Assembly (NCBI GenBank): GCA_029262675.1 | Contig: JAJCYW010000001.1 | Location: forward strand, 55,087-119,086 | DNA length: 64,000 nucleotides | Origin: Chloroflexota bacterium | Lineage (GTDB): Bacteria; Chloroflexota; Dehalococcoidia; DSTF01; RBG-16-68-14 | Direction: 5' to 3' | Shown here: one piece after another, positions 28,972-37,581 of the stretch | Layout of the letters: each line of letters begins with the position of its first letter | Numbering within the stretch: the stretch's first letter is position 1 | Translations under genes and position numbers: made by a program | Notes under the pieces: model-generated | What the model was told of the DNA's origin: nothing | The model's input: only the letters and a program-made list of their open reading frames with translations | Database searches by the model: none

Positions 28972-29915
28972 GAGCCAACCTCCTCCACAGTCCAAAGCAC
29001 CGGATCGAGTTCGACCCCGCCGACGACGAGTTCCCAATGCAGGTGCGGCCCCGTGGCGAGGCCGGACGCACCGACGAAGCCGACGAGGTCACCCTTCGCC
29101 ACGCTCTGGCCCTCCAGCACAGCCGTCTCCGAGAGGTGGTGATAGGCCGTGAACACGCCGCCGCCGTGATCGACGATGACGCTCAGTCCGCGCACGGGCA
29201 GCTCGCCGGAGAGGGCAACGCGGCCCGCGTTGGCCGCGGCCACCGGAACGCCCTCGTCCAGCGCGAAGTCGGTGCCGTGGTGGAAGCTGGTGACGGGGCC
29301 GCCGTTGTAGCTGCGGCCGATGCCGTAGGGGCTGCTGATGGAGCCAGGCACCGGAAAGAGGAACGGACCGGACCAGAGCTGCTGCGGCGTGAACAGCGCA
29401 TAGACCGCGCCGCGTATCGCCGCCTCCTGCTGCGATAGCTCCGGATCCAGCAGCATCGATTGCTCCGGCGCGAGCTCGATCTGCTCCACCGGATAGGGCG
29501 TGTCGACGATGTCCACCGTCGCGCTCAGCACAGCGTAGGGGCGGCCCGCCGCGTCCAGCAGCGAGATCGTCGTAGTCTGCGAACCGAGCGGATGGTCGGC
29601 CGCAGCGCCGATCACACCCAAGAAGCCGTCCCCGGTCGGCAGCAGCGGATACTCCTGGCCGTCGAAGTTCGCGACGGCTGAGGCCGCGAACGCGTGCACA
29701 CGCAGCACGCCGAATCCGCCCTGGGCGATAGTGACGGCGTCCGTCTCCAGCACGGGCTCCGGCGTGGGCGTCGCCGTCGGTAGCGGTGTCGGTGTCCGCG
29801 TGGGGGTGGACGTCGGCGTCGGCGGCGGTGGGTCGTCCGTGAATACGCCGCAGCCCGCGACGAACGGTAGCAGGCAGGCCAACAGCAACGGTGCGAGTCG
29901 GAGCGGCGAGGCCAT
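28968..29915 (-). CDS. M23 (LytM) peptidase-domain lipoprotein
   Basis: The protein has 315 residues from the ATG at 29915. The lipoprotein signal ends in FVAGC, and a Thr/Pro linker of about 30 residues follows. The C-terminal LytM domain keeps the zinc ligands: His and Asp in FHHGTDFAL (about residues 211-216) and the HLHWE motif near residue 292. Such exported proteins cleave peptidoglycan cross-bridges or activate amidases. The start is chosen because a TACAAT box ends 7 bases before it, giving a leaderless message; an ATG at 29924 overlaps that box. It overlaps the prmA stop by 4 bases, convergent. Confidence 0.88.
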   Translation of the reverse strand: MASPLRLAPLLLACLLPFVAGCGVFTDDPPPPTPTSTPTRTPTPLPTATPTPEPVLETDAVTIAQGGFGVLRVHAFAASAVANFDGQEYPLLPTGDGFLGVIGAAADHPLGSQTTTISLLDAAGRPYAVLSATVDIVDTPYPVEQIELAPEQSMLLDPELSQQEAAIRGAVYALFTPQQLWSGPFLFPVPGSISSPYGIGRSYNGGPVTSFHHGTDFALDEGVPVAAANAGRVALSGELPVRGLSVIVDHGGGVFTAYHHLSETAVLEGQSVAKGDLVGFVGASGLATGPHLHWELVVGGVELDPVLWTVEEVGS

Positions 29916-29922
29916 CGCCTGC

Positions 29923-29928
29923 ATTGTA
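29923..29928 (-). promoter_or_regulatory. -10 box TACAAT, leaderless M23 gene
   Basis: TACAAT on the minus strand, 7 bases before the ATG at 29915. No ribosome binding site lies between. Confidence 0.5.
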
Positions 29929-30053
29929 CTGCCAAGCGACCGCCCAAAGGAGCCGCCCCGGTGCTCGCGGTAGCCGCCCTGCCGCGCCCGTTCCCCACCC
30001 CCTGCCACCGGTGTCTACCGCTGCCGCCGGCGCAGGCCGCAACACGCACTTGG

Positions 30054-30059
30054 TATAAT
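30054..30059 (+). promoter_or_regulatory. Extended -10 box (TGG-TATAAT) of the moxR operon
   Basis: Consensus TATAAT with an upstream TG-N. A leader of about 50 bases ends in GGAGGAGG before the GTG at 30118. Confidence 0.6.
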
Positions 30060-30117
30060 CCGGCTGCCCCGCCGTGAAAGCGGCGCACGCGGCGGCGGCA
30101 GCTATCGGAGGAGGCTG

Positions 30118-31128
30118 GTGGACGAACCAAGGGTCATCGCGGAACGTATACTCCACAACGTGGAGCGCGTGATCGTAGGCAAGACGGACGCCGTCCGCCT
30201 CGCCCTGATCGCGCTGATGTGCCGGGGCCACGTCCTGATCGAGGACGTGCCCGGCGTTGGCAAGACGGTGCTGGCACGCAGTCTGGCCGCCTCCACCGGC
30301 TGTAGCTTCCGGCGCATCCAGTTCACGCCCGACCTTTTGCCCTCCGACATCACCGGCGTCTCGATCTACAATCAGAAGTCGGGCGATTTCGAGTTCCGGG
30401 CCGGGCCGATCATGGCCCAGGTGGTGTTAGCCGACGAAGTCAACCGCGCGACGCCGAAGACGCAGTCGGCGCTGCTCGAAGCGATGGAGGAGCGCCAGAC
30501 AACGGTGGATGGCGTCACCCACCCGCTGCCGCACCCGTTCATCGTGCTGGCGACGCAGAACCCAATTGAATACGAGGGCACGTTCCCGCTGCCGGAAGCC
30601 GAGCTGGACCGCTTCTTGCTGCGCATTCAGCTCGGTTACCCGTCACAGGTGGACGAGGTGCGCATCATGGAGGCGCAGCAGCTCGCCCACCCGATCGACT
30701 CGCTGGAACAGGTGACGACGCCCGCCGAGATCGAGCATCTGCAACAGGCGATCCGCACGGTCTACGTCGACCCGCTAATCAAGCAGTACATCGCCGCCGT
30801 GATGGACGCCACTCGCCACCACGAATCGGTCTACCTCGGCGCGTCGCCGCGTGGATCGCTGGCGCTCTACCGCGCCGGCCAGGCGGCCGCGCTGCTGGAC
30901 GGTCGCGATTTTGTCACACCTGACGACGTCAAGGAGCTGGCCTATGCCACGCTGGGCCACCGCCTGATCGTCAGCCCCTCCGCGCGCGTCCGCGACGTCG
31001 ACCCGGCGAGTGTCATCAACGGCTGCCTCGCTCGCGTGCTGGTACCCGGCAGCCGGCCCGACCGTTGGAAGCGGCCGGCTGCCACGGCGGCGGACCGCCC
31101 TGCGGCGAGCGAGCAGTCGCAGCGCTAG
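30118..31128 (+). CDS. MoxR-family AAA+ ATPase
   Basis: The protein has 336 residues. Walker A GVGKT lies at about residues 47-51 ([13 protein letters not shown]), Walker B and its extension are [24 protein letters not shown], and sensor 1 is [22 protein letters not shown]. MoxR ATPases act as chaperones that mature or insert metal cofactors and partners, typically working with the DUF58 and transglutaminase-type genes that follow here. GTG start with GGAGGAGG. A 12-base gap separates it from the DUF58 gene. Confidence 0.93.
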   Translation: MDEPRVIAERILHNVERVIVGKTDAVRLALIALMCRGHVLIEDVPGVGKTVLARSLAASTGCSFRRIQFTPDLLPSDITGVSIYNQKSGDFEFRAGPIMAQVVLADEVNRATPKTQSALLEAMEERQTTVDGVTHPLPHPFIVLATQNPIEYEGTFPLPEAELDRFLLRIQLGYPSQVDEVRIMEAQQLAHPIDSLEQVTTPAEIEHLQQAIRTVYVDPLIKQYIAAVMDATRHHESVYLGASPRGSLALYRAGQAAALLDGRDFVTPDDVKELAYATLGHRLIVSPSARVRDVDPASVINGCLARVLVPGSRPDRWKRPAATAADRPAASEQSQR

Positions 31129-31140
31129 CCGGCGGCCGCC

Positions 31141-32415
31141 ATGCGCTCGGTTCGCAAGCTGACCAGTTTCCTCTTCGTCCGCCACCGCTCGCTCACGGTG
31201 ATGACGGCCATCTTCGTCGTTGCGCTGGCGTTCGCCTTCGCCAACGGCTTCTGGCTGCTCTCCCGTCTGGCGAACGTGATCCTGGTCGCGATTCCTCTGG
31301 CCTACCTCTGGACACGCGTCAACCTGCGGGGCCTCGAGGTGACCGTCGAGCGACCCGCCGACAGATTGCAGGAGGGCGGCGATTTCGAGGAGCGGATCAC
31401 GGTCGTCAACAAGGACCCGTTCAGCAAGCTCTGGCTGGAGGTGGAGGACCCCTCGGCACTGCCGGGCCACAACGCGAAGCGCGTCATCACGCTCGGCCCC
31501 CGCCAGCGCCGGAGCTGGCGCACCCTCACCACCTGCACTCGCCGCGGGCAATTCGGCATCGGGCCCGTGCGTGTCACCAGCGGCGACCTGTTCGGGTTGT
31601 TTCGCCGATCGCGTACGTTCGGCAAGCGTGAGCACGTCCTCGTCTACCCGCGCGCTATCGAGCTGCCGGGGTTCAGCGTGCCGCCGGCGATGCTGCCGGG
31701 CGAGGGCCAGCGCCGCCGCCCGACGCAGCACGTAACGCCGAACGCCGCCGGCGTCCGCGAGTACCAACCCGGCGATAGCTTCAACCGCATCCACTGGCGG
31801 ACAACGGCGCGAACCGGCGAGCTGATGGTGAAGCTCTTCGAGCTCGATCCGGCGAGCGATGTCTGGATCGTGCTCGACATGCAGCGCGAGGCACAGGCCG
31901 GCGCGGGCGAAGATGGCAGCGAGGAACACGCCGTCCGCATCGCCGCGTCGATCGCGCGCCACTTCCTGATGGCAAACCGCAGCGTCGGCCTGATCGCCGC
32001 CGGCGCGGTTTTCCACATCAACGAGGCGCAGCGCGGCCTCTCGCAGTACGCGCGCATCCTGGAATCGCTCGCGCTCGTGCGGGCGGAGGGCGACCTGCCG
32101 CTTAGCGGTCTGCTGACTCGCGAGGGCCAGCGCTTCGGCCGCCATACGACCCTCGTCGTCGTGACGCCCTCGACGGACGAAGCGTGGCTGGCCAGCCTGC
32201 AACTGCTGGCGACGCACGGCGTGCGGATGGCCGTTGTGCTGCTGGAAGCTCGTACGTTTGGCGACGACGCCAACTCCCTGCCGGTATTGGGGGGATTGAC
32301 GGCCGCCCAGATCCCATCCGTCATCGTCAAGCAGACCGACGACGTCGCGAAGGTGCTGAGCGCGGGGATGGCGGCGCGCGGTTCGGCGAGGCCGTTTCCC
32401 AGGCGGCTGCAATGA
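31141..32415 (+). CDS. DUF58 (von Willebrand-like) protein
   Basis: The protein has 424 residues. One or two N-terminal hydrophobic segments (ALAFAFANGFWLLSRLANVILVAIPLAYLW) precede a beta-rich domain and the DUF58 signature NRIHWRTTARTGELMVK. The vWA-like C-terminal region contains VWIVLDMQ. DUF58 proteins are partners of MoxR ATPases at the membrane. Its stop overlaps the next ATG (ATGA), indicating translational coupling. Confidence 0.88.
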   Translation: MRSVRKLTSFLFVRHRSLTVMTAIFVVALAFAFANGFWLLSRLANVILVAIPLAYLWTRVNLRGLEVTVERPADRLQEGGDFEERITVVNKDPFSKLWLEVEDPSALPGHNAKRVITLGPRQRRSWRTLTTCTRRGQFGIGPVRVTSGDLFGLFRRSRTFGKREHVLVYPRAIELPGFSVPPAMLPGEGQRRRPTQHVTPNAAGVREYQPGDSFNRIHWRTTARTGELMVKLFELDPASDVWIVLDMQREAQAGAGEDGSEEHAVRIAASIARHFLMANRSVGLIAAGAVFHINEAQRGLSQYARILESLALVRAEGDLPLSGLLTREGQRFGRHTTLVVVTPSTDEAWLASLQLLATHGVRMAVVLLEARTFGDDANSLPVLGGLTAAQIPSVIVKQTDDVAKVLSAGMAARGSARPFPRRLQ

Positions 32416-34712
32416 GACAGGCCAGTTGGGACGAGATGTTCGCGCCGCGGCACGATGCACCGGGCATTCTGCCGGAGGTCCCGCGCGAGCCGGAGGGCTG
32501 GCGGCGATTGTTCTGGTGGGAGGACCTGGTCAGCCTCACGCTGCTAGGCATCGTCTACGTCAGCGTGATCGCGTCGGTAGACCGCGCCAACTGGGTCGAC
32601 GAGATGCCGTCGCTGTACCTGATCTCACTGCTGGGGCTAGTGATGGGCGCGGCGCTCGCGCGCCTGCCCTGGCGCGAGGTGCTGATCCACCCGTTCGCGC
32701 TGCTGATAGGCGCTGCCGCGTCGCTGGGCCAGATACTGCTGACGCTGCCCGGGGCTGCGCCCTGGGACCGCTATTGGGAGCTCCACGACCGCATGGCCGG
32801 CTGGTTCCACGCCGCGTTCACCGGCGGCATCAGCAACGACGAGCTGCCCGTCATCGTCCTCGTCGTGCCGCTGTGCTGGCTGGCGGCGTACGCGTCGGCC
32901 TGGGCGGCCTTCCGCTGGCACAACGTCTGGCTGGCGCTCGTGCCCGGCGGCATCGTCCTGCTCTCCAACATCAGCTACCTGCCGGGCCAGTTCAGCTTCG
33001 CTTTCGTCGTCTACCTGCTCGGAGGCGCGCTGCTCGTCACCCGGCTGAACGTGACGTCGCAGTCGCAACGCTGGAGGGCTAGCGAGACGCCCTACCCTCC
33101 GCTGCTCAGCCTCAGCGTGCTTCACGCTAGTTTCTGGATTGCGATCGCGCTCGTCGTCGTGGCGTGGCTAATGCCGGCCGCGAACGAGGCGGGCGCGCTG
33201 GAGTCGCTCTGGACCCGCACCACCGCGCCGCTGACGGAGCGCGCGCAGGGCTGGAGCCGCCTCTTCGTCGCCGTCAACAGCCCGCAGGGAGGCCGCGTCC
33301 ACGACTTCGACGACATCGTCCCCTTCCTGGGCAGTCTGGAGCTGCCGAGCTCCGTCGCGCTCGAAGTGCTGGCCGGCCAACTCGACCAGCCCGCCTACCT
33401 GCGCGCGCAATCCTACGATGTCTACACGCCGGCTGGCTGGCAGCGCAGCTACGAGCAGCGGCTCGGACTGGACACCAACCAGATCACGGATGTCGACGTG
33501 GACCTTCAGGACCGCGCGACCGTCTCGATCTGGCTCACGTCGCCCGCCGGCGAGGCGGAGACGGTGTTTAGCGTCGGCCAGCCGCGCCGCGTCGACAAGC
33601 GGGCAGCGGTCCGCTGGACGCGCGTGCGTGAGGACGTGACGGGCTCGTCGTTCATTCACCCGCTGCCGGAGGGCGCCTGGTATCAGTCTGCCGGCAGCGT
33701 CTCGATAGCGAACGAGGACGCACTGCGCGGCGCGGGCAGGACCTACCCGGGCTGGGTGAGCGACCTCTACCGCGACCTCCAACCGGGCATGCCGGAGCGC
33801 GTCAGGGAGCTAGCGGAGGCCGTGACCGGCGCGGCGACGAACCCTTACGATCAGGCAGAGGCAATTGAAGCCTACTTGCGAACGATCCCCTACGACTTGA
33901 ACGTGCCGAACCCGCCGCGCGGCCGTGACGCCGTCGACTACTTCCTCTTCGACGCCCAGCGCGGCTACTTCGACTACCACGCCTCGGCGATGGTGGTGAT
34001 GCTGCGCGAGCTCGGCATCCCGGCGCGGCTGGCGGTCGGCTACGTGCTAGAGGTGGGAGAGAATGAAGGCCAGAACATCGTCATTACGGAGCGGGACGCC
34101 TTCGCCTGGCCCGAGGTCTACTTCCCAAGCTACGGTTGGATCGAGTTCAACCCGACGCCGAACGAGCCGTTGATCGAACGGCCGAGGCCCCGGCCGGCCC
34201 TCGCGCCGTTGCCCGGCGAGACGACGGGCGGCGGGCCGCTCGACCTCGGCGGTCTCTTCGACGGCTTCCCGAACGAAGACGGGGCGACAAGCGCAGCCCT
34301 GCCCGCCGAGTCCGCCGGTAACCGCACGAGCTGGGTGCTGCTCGGCATCGGTGCGGGGTTGGCGGCGCTGGCCGTTGCCGGCGGCGGCGGTCTCGCACTC
34401 GCCTGGCGTCGGGGGCTAGGCGGACTGCCGCCGGCCGCGGGCTATTGGGAGCGAACCGTGCGGCTGGCGACCTGGACACGCATTCCGTACGACCGATCCC
34501 GCACGCCGCGCGAACATGCGAACGCGCTCCGCGACGCGCTGCCGGAGACCGATGGCATCGACCTGCTGTCGGACGCCTACGTGCGAGAGCGGTTCTCCTC
34601 GCGGGCAACGCCGCCCGCCGACGCCGCACGGCTGGCCGCGGCCTGGCGCGGCGTCCGCAACGGACTGCTGCGCCGGGCGGTGCAGCGAGTACTACGCCGC
34701 GACAGCGGTTGA
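32412..34712 (+). CDS. TgpA-like membrane protein with a degenerate transglutaminase domain
   Basis: The protein has 766 residues from an ATG overlapping the DUF58 stop. The N-terminal half holds about seven hydrophobic segments (DUF3488-like). An exported transglutaminase-like domain follows at about residues 470-590, then a second membrane segment near 640-660 and a cytosolic tail. The domain aligns with the family (HASAMVVMLRELGIPARLAVGY), but the catalytic Cys position is Phe520 (GYFDYH), the catalytic His position is Phe564 (DAFAWPEVYF) and the catalytic Asp position is Asn580 (WIEFNPT). It is therefore a probable pseudo-enzyme in the MoxR-DUF58-TgpA trio. Confidence 0.88.
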   Translation: MRQASWDEMFAPRHDAPGILPEVPREPEGWRRLFWWEDLVSLTLLGIVYVSVIASVDRANWVDEMPSLYLISLLGLVMGAALARLPWREVLIHPFALLIGAAASLGQILLTLPGAAPWDRYWELHDRMAGWFHAAFTGGISNDELPVIVLVVPLCWLAAYASAWAAFRWHNVWLALVPGGIVLLSNISYLPGQFSFAFVVYLLGGALLVTRLNVTSQSQRWRASETPYPPLLSLSVLHASFWIAIALVVVAWLMPAANEAGALESLWTRTTAPLTERAQGWSRLFVAVNSPQGGRVHDFDDIVPFLGSLELPSSVALEVLAGQLDQPAYLRAQSYDVYTPAGWQRSYEQRLGLDTNQITDVDVDLQDRATVSIWLTSPAGEAETVFSVGQPRRVDKRAAVRWTRVREDVTGSSFIHPLPEGAWYQSAGSVSIANEDALRGAGRTYPGWVSDLYRDLQPGMPERVRELAEAVTGAATNPYDQAEAIEAYLRTIPYDLNVPNPPRGRDAVDYFLFDAQRGYFDYHASAMVVMLRELGIPARLAVGYVLEVGENEGQNIVITERDAFAWPEVYFPSYGWIEFNPTPNEPLIERPRPRPALAPLPGETTGGGPLDLGGLFDGFPNEDGATSAALPAESAGNRTSWVLLGIGAGLAALAVAGGGGLALAWRRGLGGLPPAAGYWERTVRLATWTRIPYDRSRTPREHANALRDALPETDGIDLLSDAYVRERFSSRATPPADAARLAAAWRGVRNGLLRRAVQRVLRRDSG

Positions 34713-34753
34713 CCAGTCAAACACACATGTTCTACGATGGCGATGGGATTGGG

Positions 34754-34774
34754 GCCGCACTGTGCCAGTGCGGC
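34754..34774. promoter_or_regulatory. Perfect hairpin just upstream of the ogt ribosome binding site
   Basis: Arms 34754-34762 and 34766-34774 (9 bp, 3-base loop) lie 6 bases before AAAGGA (34781-34786). It could terminate the moxR operon or modulate ogt translation. Confidence 0.4.
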
Positions 34775-34791
34775 ATTACGAAAGGACAGCC

Positions 34792-35280
34792 ATGAAGTTC
34801 GCGCTGTTTGAGACGTCTCTGGGCTGGGCGGCTATCGGCATCGAAGACGGCGCGATTTGTGCCGCGGAGCTGCCGACCTCACGCCAGGGCGCAGAGGACG
34901 CCATCGCCGGCTGGGACACGGAAGGCCCGGCGGACGACGACGAGGCCGCGCCGCTCGTCGACCTGGTGCAGCGCGCCGCAGACGGCGAGCGCGTCGATGC
35001 CTCGGGTGTCCTGCGCCTAGCCGGAGGCACGGCGTTCCAGCGCGCGGTCTGGCGGGAGGTTAGCACCATCCCGTACGGCGACACCGCCACCTATGAGCAG
35101 GTCGCGCGCCGCATCGGGCGGCCCGGTGCCGCCCGCGCGGTCGGCCAGGCCGTCGGCTGCAATCCGATCCCGCTGCTGATCCCATGCCACCGCGTGCTCG
35201 CCTCGAACGGCATCGGCGGGTTCGGCGGCGGTCTGCCGCTCAAGCGGGCGTTGCTGAAGGCCGAAGGCGTCAGTGCCTAG
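34792..35280 (+). CDS. ogt: Methylated-DNA-protein-cysteine methyltransferase
   Basis: The protein has 162 residues. The active-site motif IPCHRV is intact, preceded by the helix-turn-helix region (FQRAVWREVSTIPYGDTATY) and the Arg-finger/Asn-hinge region. It removes alkyl groups from O6-alkylguanine by suicidal transfer to Cys. The ATG at 34792 has AAAGGA 5 bases upstream. It follows the moxR operon by 79 bases containing a hairpin. Confidence 0.94.
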   Translation: MKFALFETSLGWAAIGIEDGAICAAELPTSRQGAEDAIAGWDTEGPADDDEAAPLVDLVQRAADGERVDASGVLRLAGGTAFQRAVWREVSTIPYGDTATYEQVARRIGRPGAARAVGQAVGCNPIPLLIPCHRVLASNGIGGFGGGLPLKRALLKAEGVSA

Positions 35281-35404
35281 CTTCGTTAGGCTTGGCAGTA
35301 CGCCGCAAGCGGCGTACTGCATGCGCTGAAGGACCCGCTTCGCTTCGCGTCATCGCACGCCGCCGCGAGCGGCGTATTACTCGCACTGAAGGACGCACGA
35401 CACT
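35281..35404. repeat. Two hairpins plus direct repeats in a convergent gap
   Basis: Arms 35295-35306 and 35309-35320 form a perfect 12-bp hairpin (GCAGTACGCCGC and its complement). A second related hairpin pairs 35357-35363 with 35369-35375. Each is followed by a near-identical stretch GCRCTGAAGGAC. It lies between the stops of ogt and the 71-residue membrane protein gene, so it may act as a bidirectional terminator. Confidence 0.55.
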
Positions 35405-35620
35405 TCACGCGTCGTCGCTGTTCAGACCCGATTCGATACCGGCTTCTTCTCCGTCCGCGTCCGTGCGCCTGCCGCCGGGAGGCGACCCCAGCGTCGGCCC
35501 TTGCGTCGGAATGCGGGCCAGCCACATGGTGAAGACCGTCAGCGCGGCGAAGGCGGCCATGATCAGCGTCGCCCACACCCAGGCTGGCACGGCGGCGAGC
35601 ACCACCACACCTAGCGCCAT
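35405..35620 (-). CDS. Small single-span membrane protein
   Basis: The protein has 71 residues from the ATG at 35620. The first 35 residues are one hydrophobic segment (VVVLAAVPAWVWATLIMAAF), followed by a polar tail rich in Gly, Asp and Glu. The reading frame extends upstream, but that part overlaps the preceding gene and lacks hydrophobic character. It lies 37 bases after the three-span membrane protein gene in the same direction. Function unknown. Confidence 0.5.
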   Translation of the reverse strand: MALGVVVLAAVPAWVWATLIMAAFAALTVFTMWLARIPTQGPTLGSPPGGRRTDADGEEAGIESGLNSDDA

Positions 35621-35657
35621 TGAGTGGTCCGTGAAGGTTGCAGATGTTCGGCCATGC

Positions 35658-36029
35658 CTAGGCGCCCACGACCGGCTCCTGCGCGATCGACGCTTCACCG
35701 ACGAGACGTTGCTCGTCCCGCCGCAGGCCCCGGCGCAGCACGAAGAGCACGAACGATGTCTCCAGCAGTTCCTCGCCGCCGATGGCGAGAGCGAGGATGA
35801 AGAGCCAGAGCTGCTGCCAGTACCACGAAGCGCCCAGCGCGGTGATCGCGCCTCCCATCAGCGCGAGGCGGATTCCGGAGACGAGCATGATCGGCTTGCG
35901 CCGCTCGCGAGCATCGATCTGGTCCGTGCGAAGGAGGGTCAGCGCGCCCCACATCAGCATCGCAGCGCCCGCGGCCATGATCAGCGCCGCCGGGTACAAT
36001 CGCCACGTCAGGTCGACTAGCGCATCCAT
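35658..36029 (-). CDS. Small integral membrane protein
   Basis: The protein has 123 residues with three to four hydrophobic segments (YPAALIMAAGAAMLMWGALTLL, LVSGIRLALMGGAITALGASW, LWLFILALAIGGEELL) and a charged C-terminus. It probably resides in the cytoplasmic membrane. I do not recognise a family. GAGGCGGAAGG upstream of the ATG is a usable ribosome site. Confidence 0.55.
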   Translation of the reverse strand: MDALVDLTWRLYPAALIMAAGAAMLMWGALTLLRTDQIDARERRKPIMLVSGIRLALMGGAITALGASWYWQQLWLFILALAIGGEELLETSFVLFVLRRGLRRDEQRLVGEASIAQEPVVGA

Positions 36030-36115
36030 CCTTCCGCCTCCTCAGGCCCCGGTATTGCAGATGCTCTCCAGGTTCCGATTCAGTGTACCCCAGCCGGACT
36101 GCCGCGGACCGAACC

Positions 36116-37402
36116 TCAGTCCGGCTTCTCCAGGCCCATCTGCGACGAAAGGCCGGTCTGGTGCTCCGGCTCCCAGTCCGGCGAGCTGACGTGCGGATCG
36201 AAGAACGTCTGGCCTTTTTGCAGCGCACGCTGGCCGTACTTCTCGCGCAGCCTGTCGATGCTGTGCAACAGTTCATCCTGCGGCTGCGTCTCGTCACCGA
36301 AGAGCCCCAATTGCACGGCGTCGTCGCCCAGGTTGGAGACGCCCAGGCCCAACAGCCGCACGGCCCGGCCATCCTTCGCCAACGTGTCCTGCAACAGCGA
36401 CGCGGCCGTGCGGTAGATCTCGTCGTCGGCGTAGGTTGGCTGCGCCAGGGTGCGGCTGCGCGAGATGGTGGAGAAGTCGCCGTAGCGCAGCTTCAGCGTG
36501 ATGCAGCGGCCGCGCAGGTCCTGCCTGCGCAGCTCCGCACCGACGCTCTCTGCGTAGCCACGGAGCGATCCGCGTAGGACAGATACGTCAACGATGTCGC
36601 GCGCGTAGGTGCCCTCACGGCTCACCGATCTGGCACGCTCGCGGCCGCTCGCCACGGGCGTGGAGTCGACGCCCGCCGCGCGCTCGCCCAGCGCCGGTCC
36701 CCAGGCACCGAAGAGCGCCTCCAGCCGCGAGGCCGGCATCGCCGCCACCTGCCCCAGCGTCCGCACGCCAATCCGATGAAGCGCGGCCTCTGCTTTTGGA
36801 CCCAGGCCCGGCAAGTCGCGCAACGGCCGCGGCGCGAGGAACGCCGCCTCACGGCCCGCCGGCACCAGCAACAGCCCGTCCGGCTTGGCCGCGTCCGACG
36901 CGATCTTCGCAGTGGACTTGCCGCTCGCGATGCCGACCGACGCCGCCAGCGAGAGCTCATCGCGCACCCGCCGCCGCAGATGCTCCCCCGCGGCCCGCGC
37001 GATCTCCTCCGGCGCGTCCGATTCTAGCCCACCCGTCATTGGCGCGACGATCGGGCCGCAGCCTGTGACGTCCACGTACGCTTCGTCCAGGCCGCCGGGC
37101 TCGACGAGGGGAGAGTAGGCGCGGACGATCTCGTGGAAGCGCTGGGAGGCCTCGCGATAGGCCGTGAAGTCGCCGCGCAGGAACACCGCCTGCGGACAGA
37201 GGCGGCGGGCGGTGCTCAAGGCCATGCCGGAGCGGACGCCGAAGACGCGTGCCTCGTAGGAAGCGGTCGCGGCCACGCCGCGGCCGTCGGGGTCGCCGCC
37301 GACGATGACGGGCTTGCCGGCAAGCTCCGGATTCCGCGCCTGCTCCACCGCGACGAAGAAGGCGTCGAGATCGACGTGGATGATCGTCCGCTGCTCTAAC
37401 AC
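36116..37402 (-). CDS. dinB: DNA polymerase IV (Y family)
   Basis: The protein has 428 residues. Catalytic carboxylates are in VDLDAFFVAVEQ and GLDEAYVDVTG (Asp-Glu near residue 103). Finger/palm motifs (ATASYEARVFGVRSGM), the helix-hairpin-helix PLRDLPGLGPKAEAAL and the little-finger domain are present. It performs translesion synthesis. The C-terminal 50 residues continue beyond the little finger and lack an obvious clamp-binding motif. GTG start. I could not identify a LexA box upstream. Confidence 0.94.
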   Translation of the reverse strand: MLEQRTIIHVDLDAFFVAVEQARNPELAGKPVIVGGDPDGRGVAATASYEARVFGVRSGMALSTARRLCPQAVFLRGDFTAYREASQRFHEIVRAYSPLVEPGGLDEAYVDVTGCGPIVAPMTGGLESDAPEEIARAAGEHLRRRVRDELSLAASVGIASGKSTAKIASDAAKPDGLLLVPAGREAAFLAPRPLRDLPGLGPKAEAALHRIGVRTLGQVAAMPASRLEALFGAWGPALGERAAGVDSTPVASGRERARSVSREGTYARDIVDVSVLRGSLRGYAESVGAELRRQDLRGRCITLKLRYGDFSTISRSRTLAQPTYADDEIYRTAASLLQDTLAKDGRAVRLLGLGVSNLGDDAVQLGLFGDETQPQDELLHSIDRLREKYGQRALQKGQTFFDPHVSSPDWEPEHQTGLSSQMGLEKPD

Positions 37403-37560
37403 GCAGACACCTCGCCAGCGAATCGAAGTACAGAATGTGTGTGCTAAGTTTAGGTTCCCGAGAGCGGCGGCGTCAAGCGCGGCGAAACAGCGTGGAAGGG
37501 CACGCCGCCATACTCGCCGCCGCTATGGTGAGGGGCGCGGGAACGGTTGCAGCTAGCCGC

Positions 37561-37581
37561 TAGGCGCTAGGCGCTAGGCGC
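37561..37581. repeat. Three tandem TAGGCGC heptamers at the padR stop
   Basis: The heptamer occurs at 37561, 37568 and 37575. Because seven is not a multiple of three, the minus strand reads a TAG in all three frames; the middle one is the padR stop codon. Confidence 0.6.

Noticed and set aside
30775..32460. 561-codon minus-strand frame across moxR and DUF58
   Set aside because: Shadow of the well-supported plus-strand operon; no homology features.
37403..37573. LexA box before dinB
   Set aside because: No convincing palindrome of the known LexA types could be recognised in the upstream sequence.
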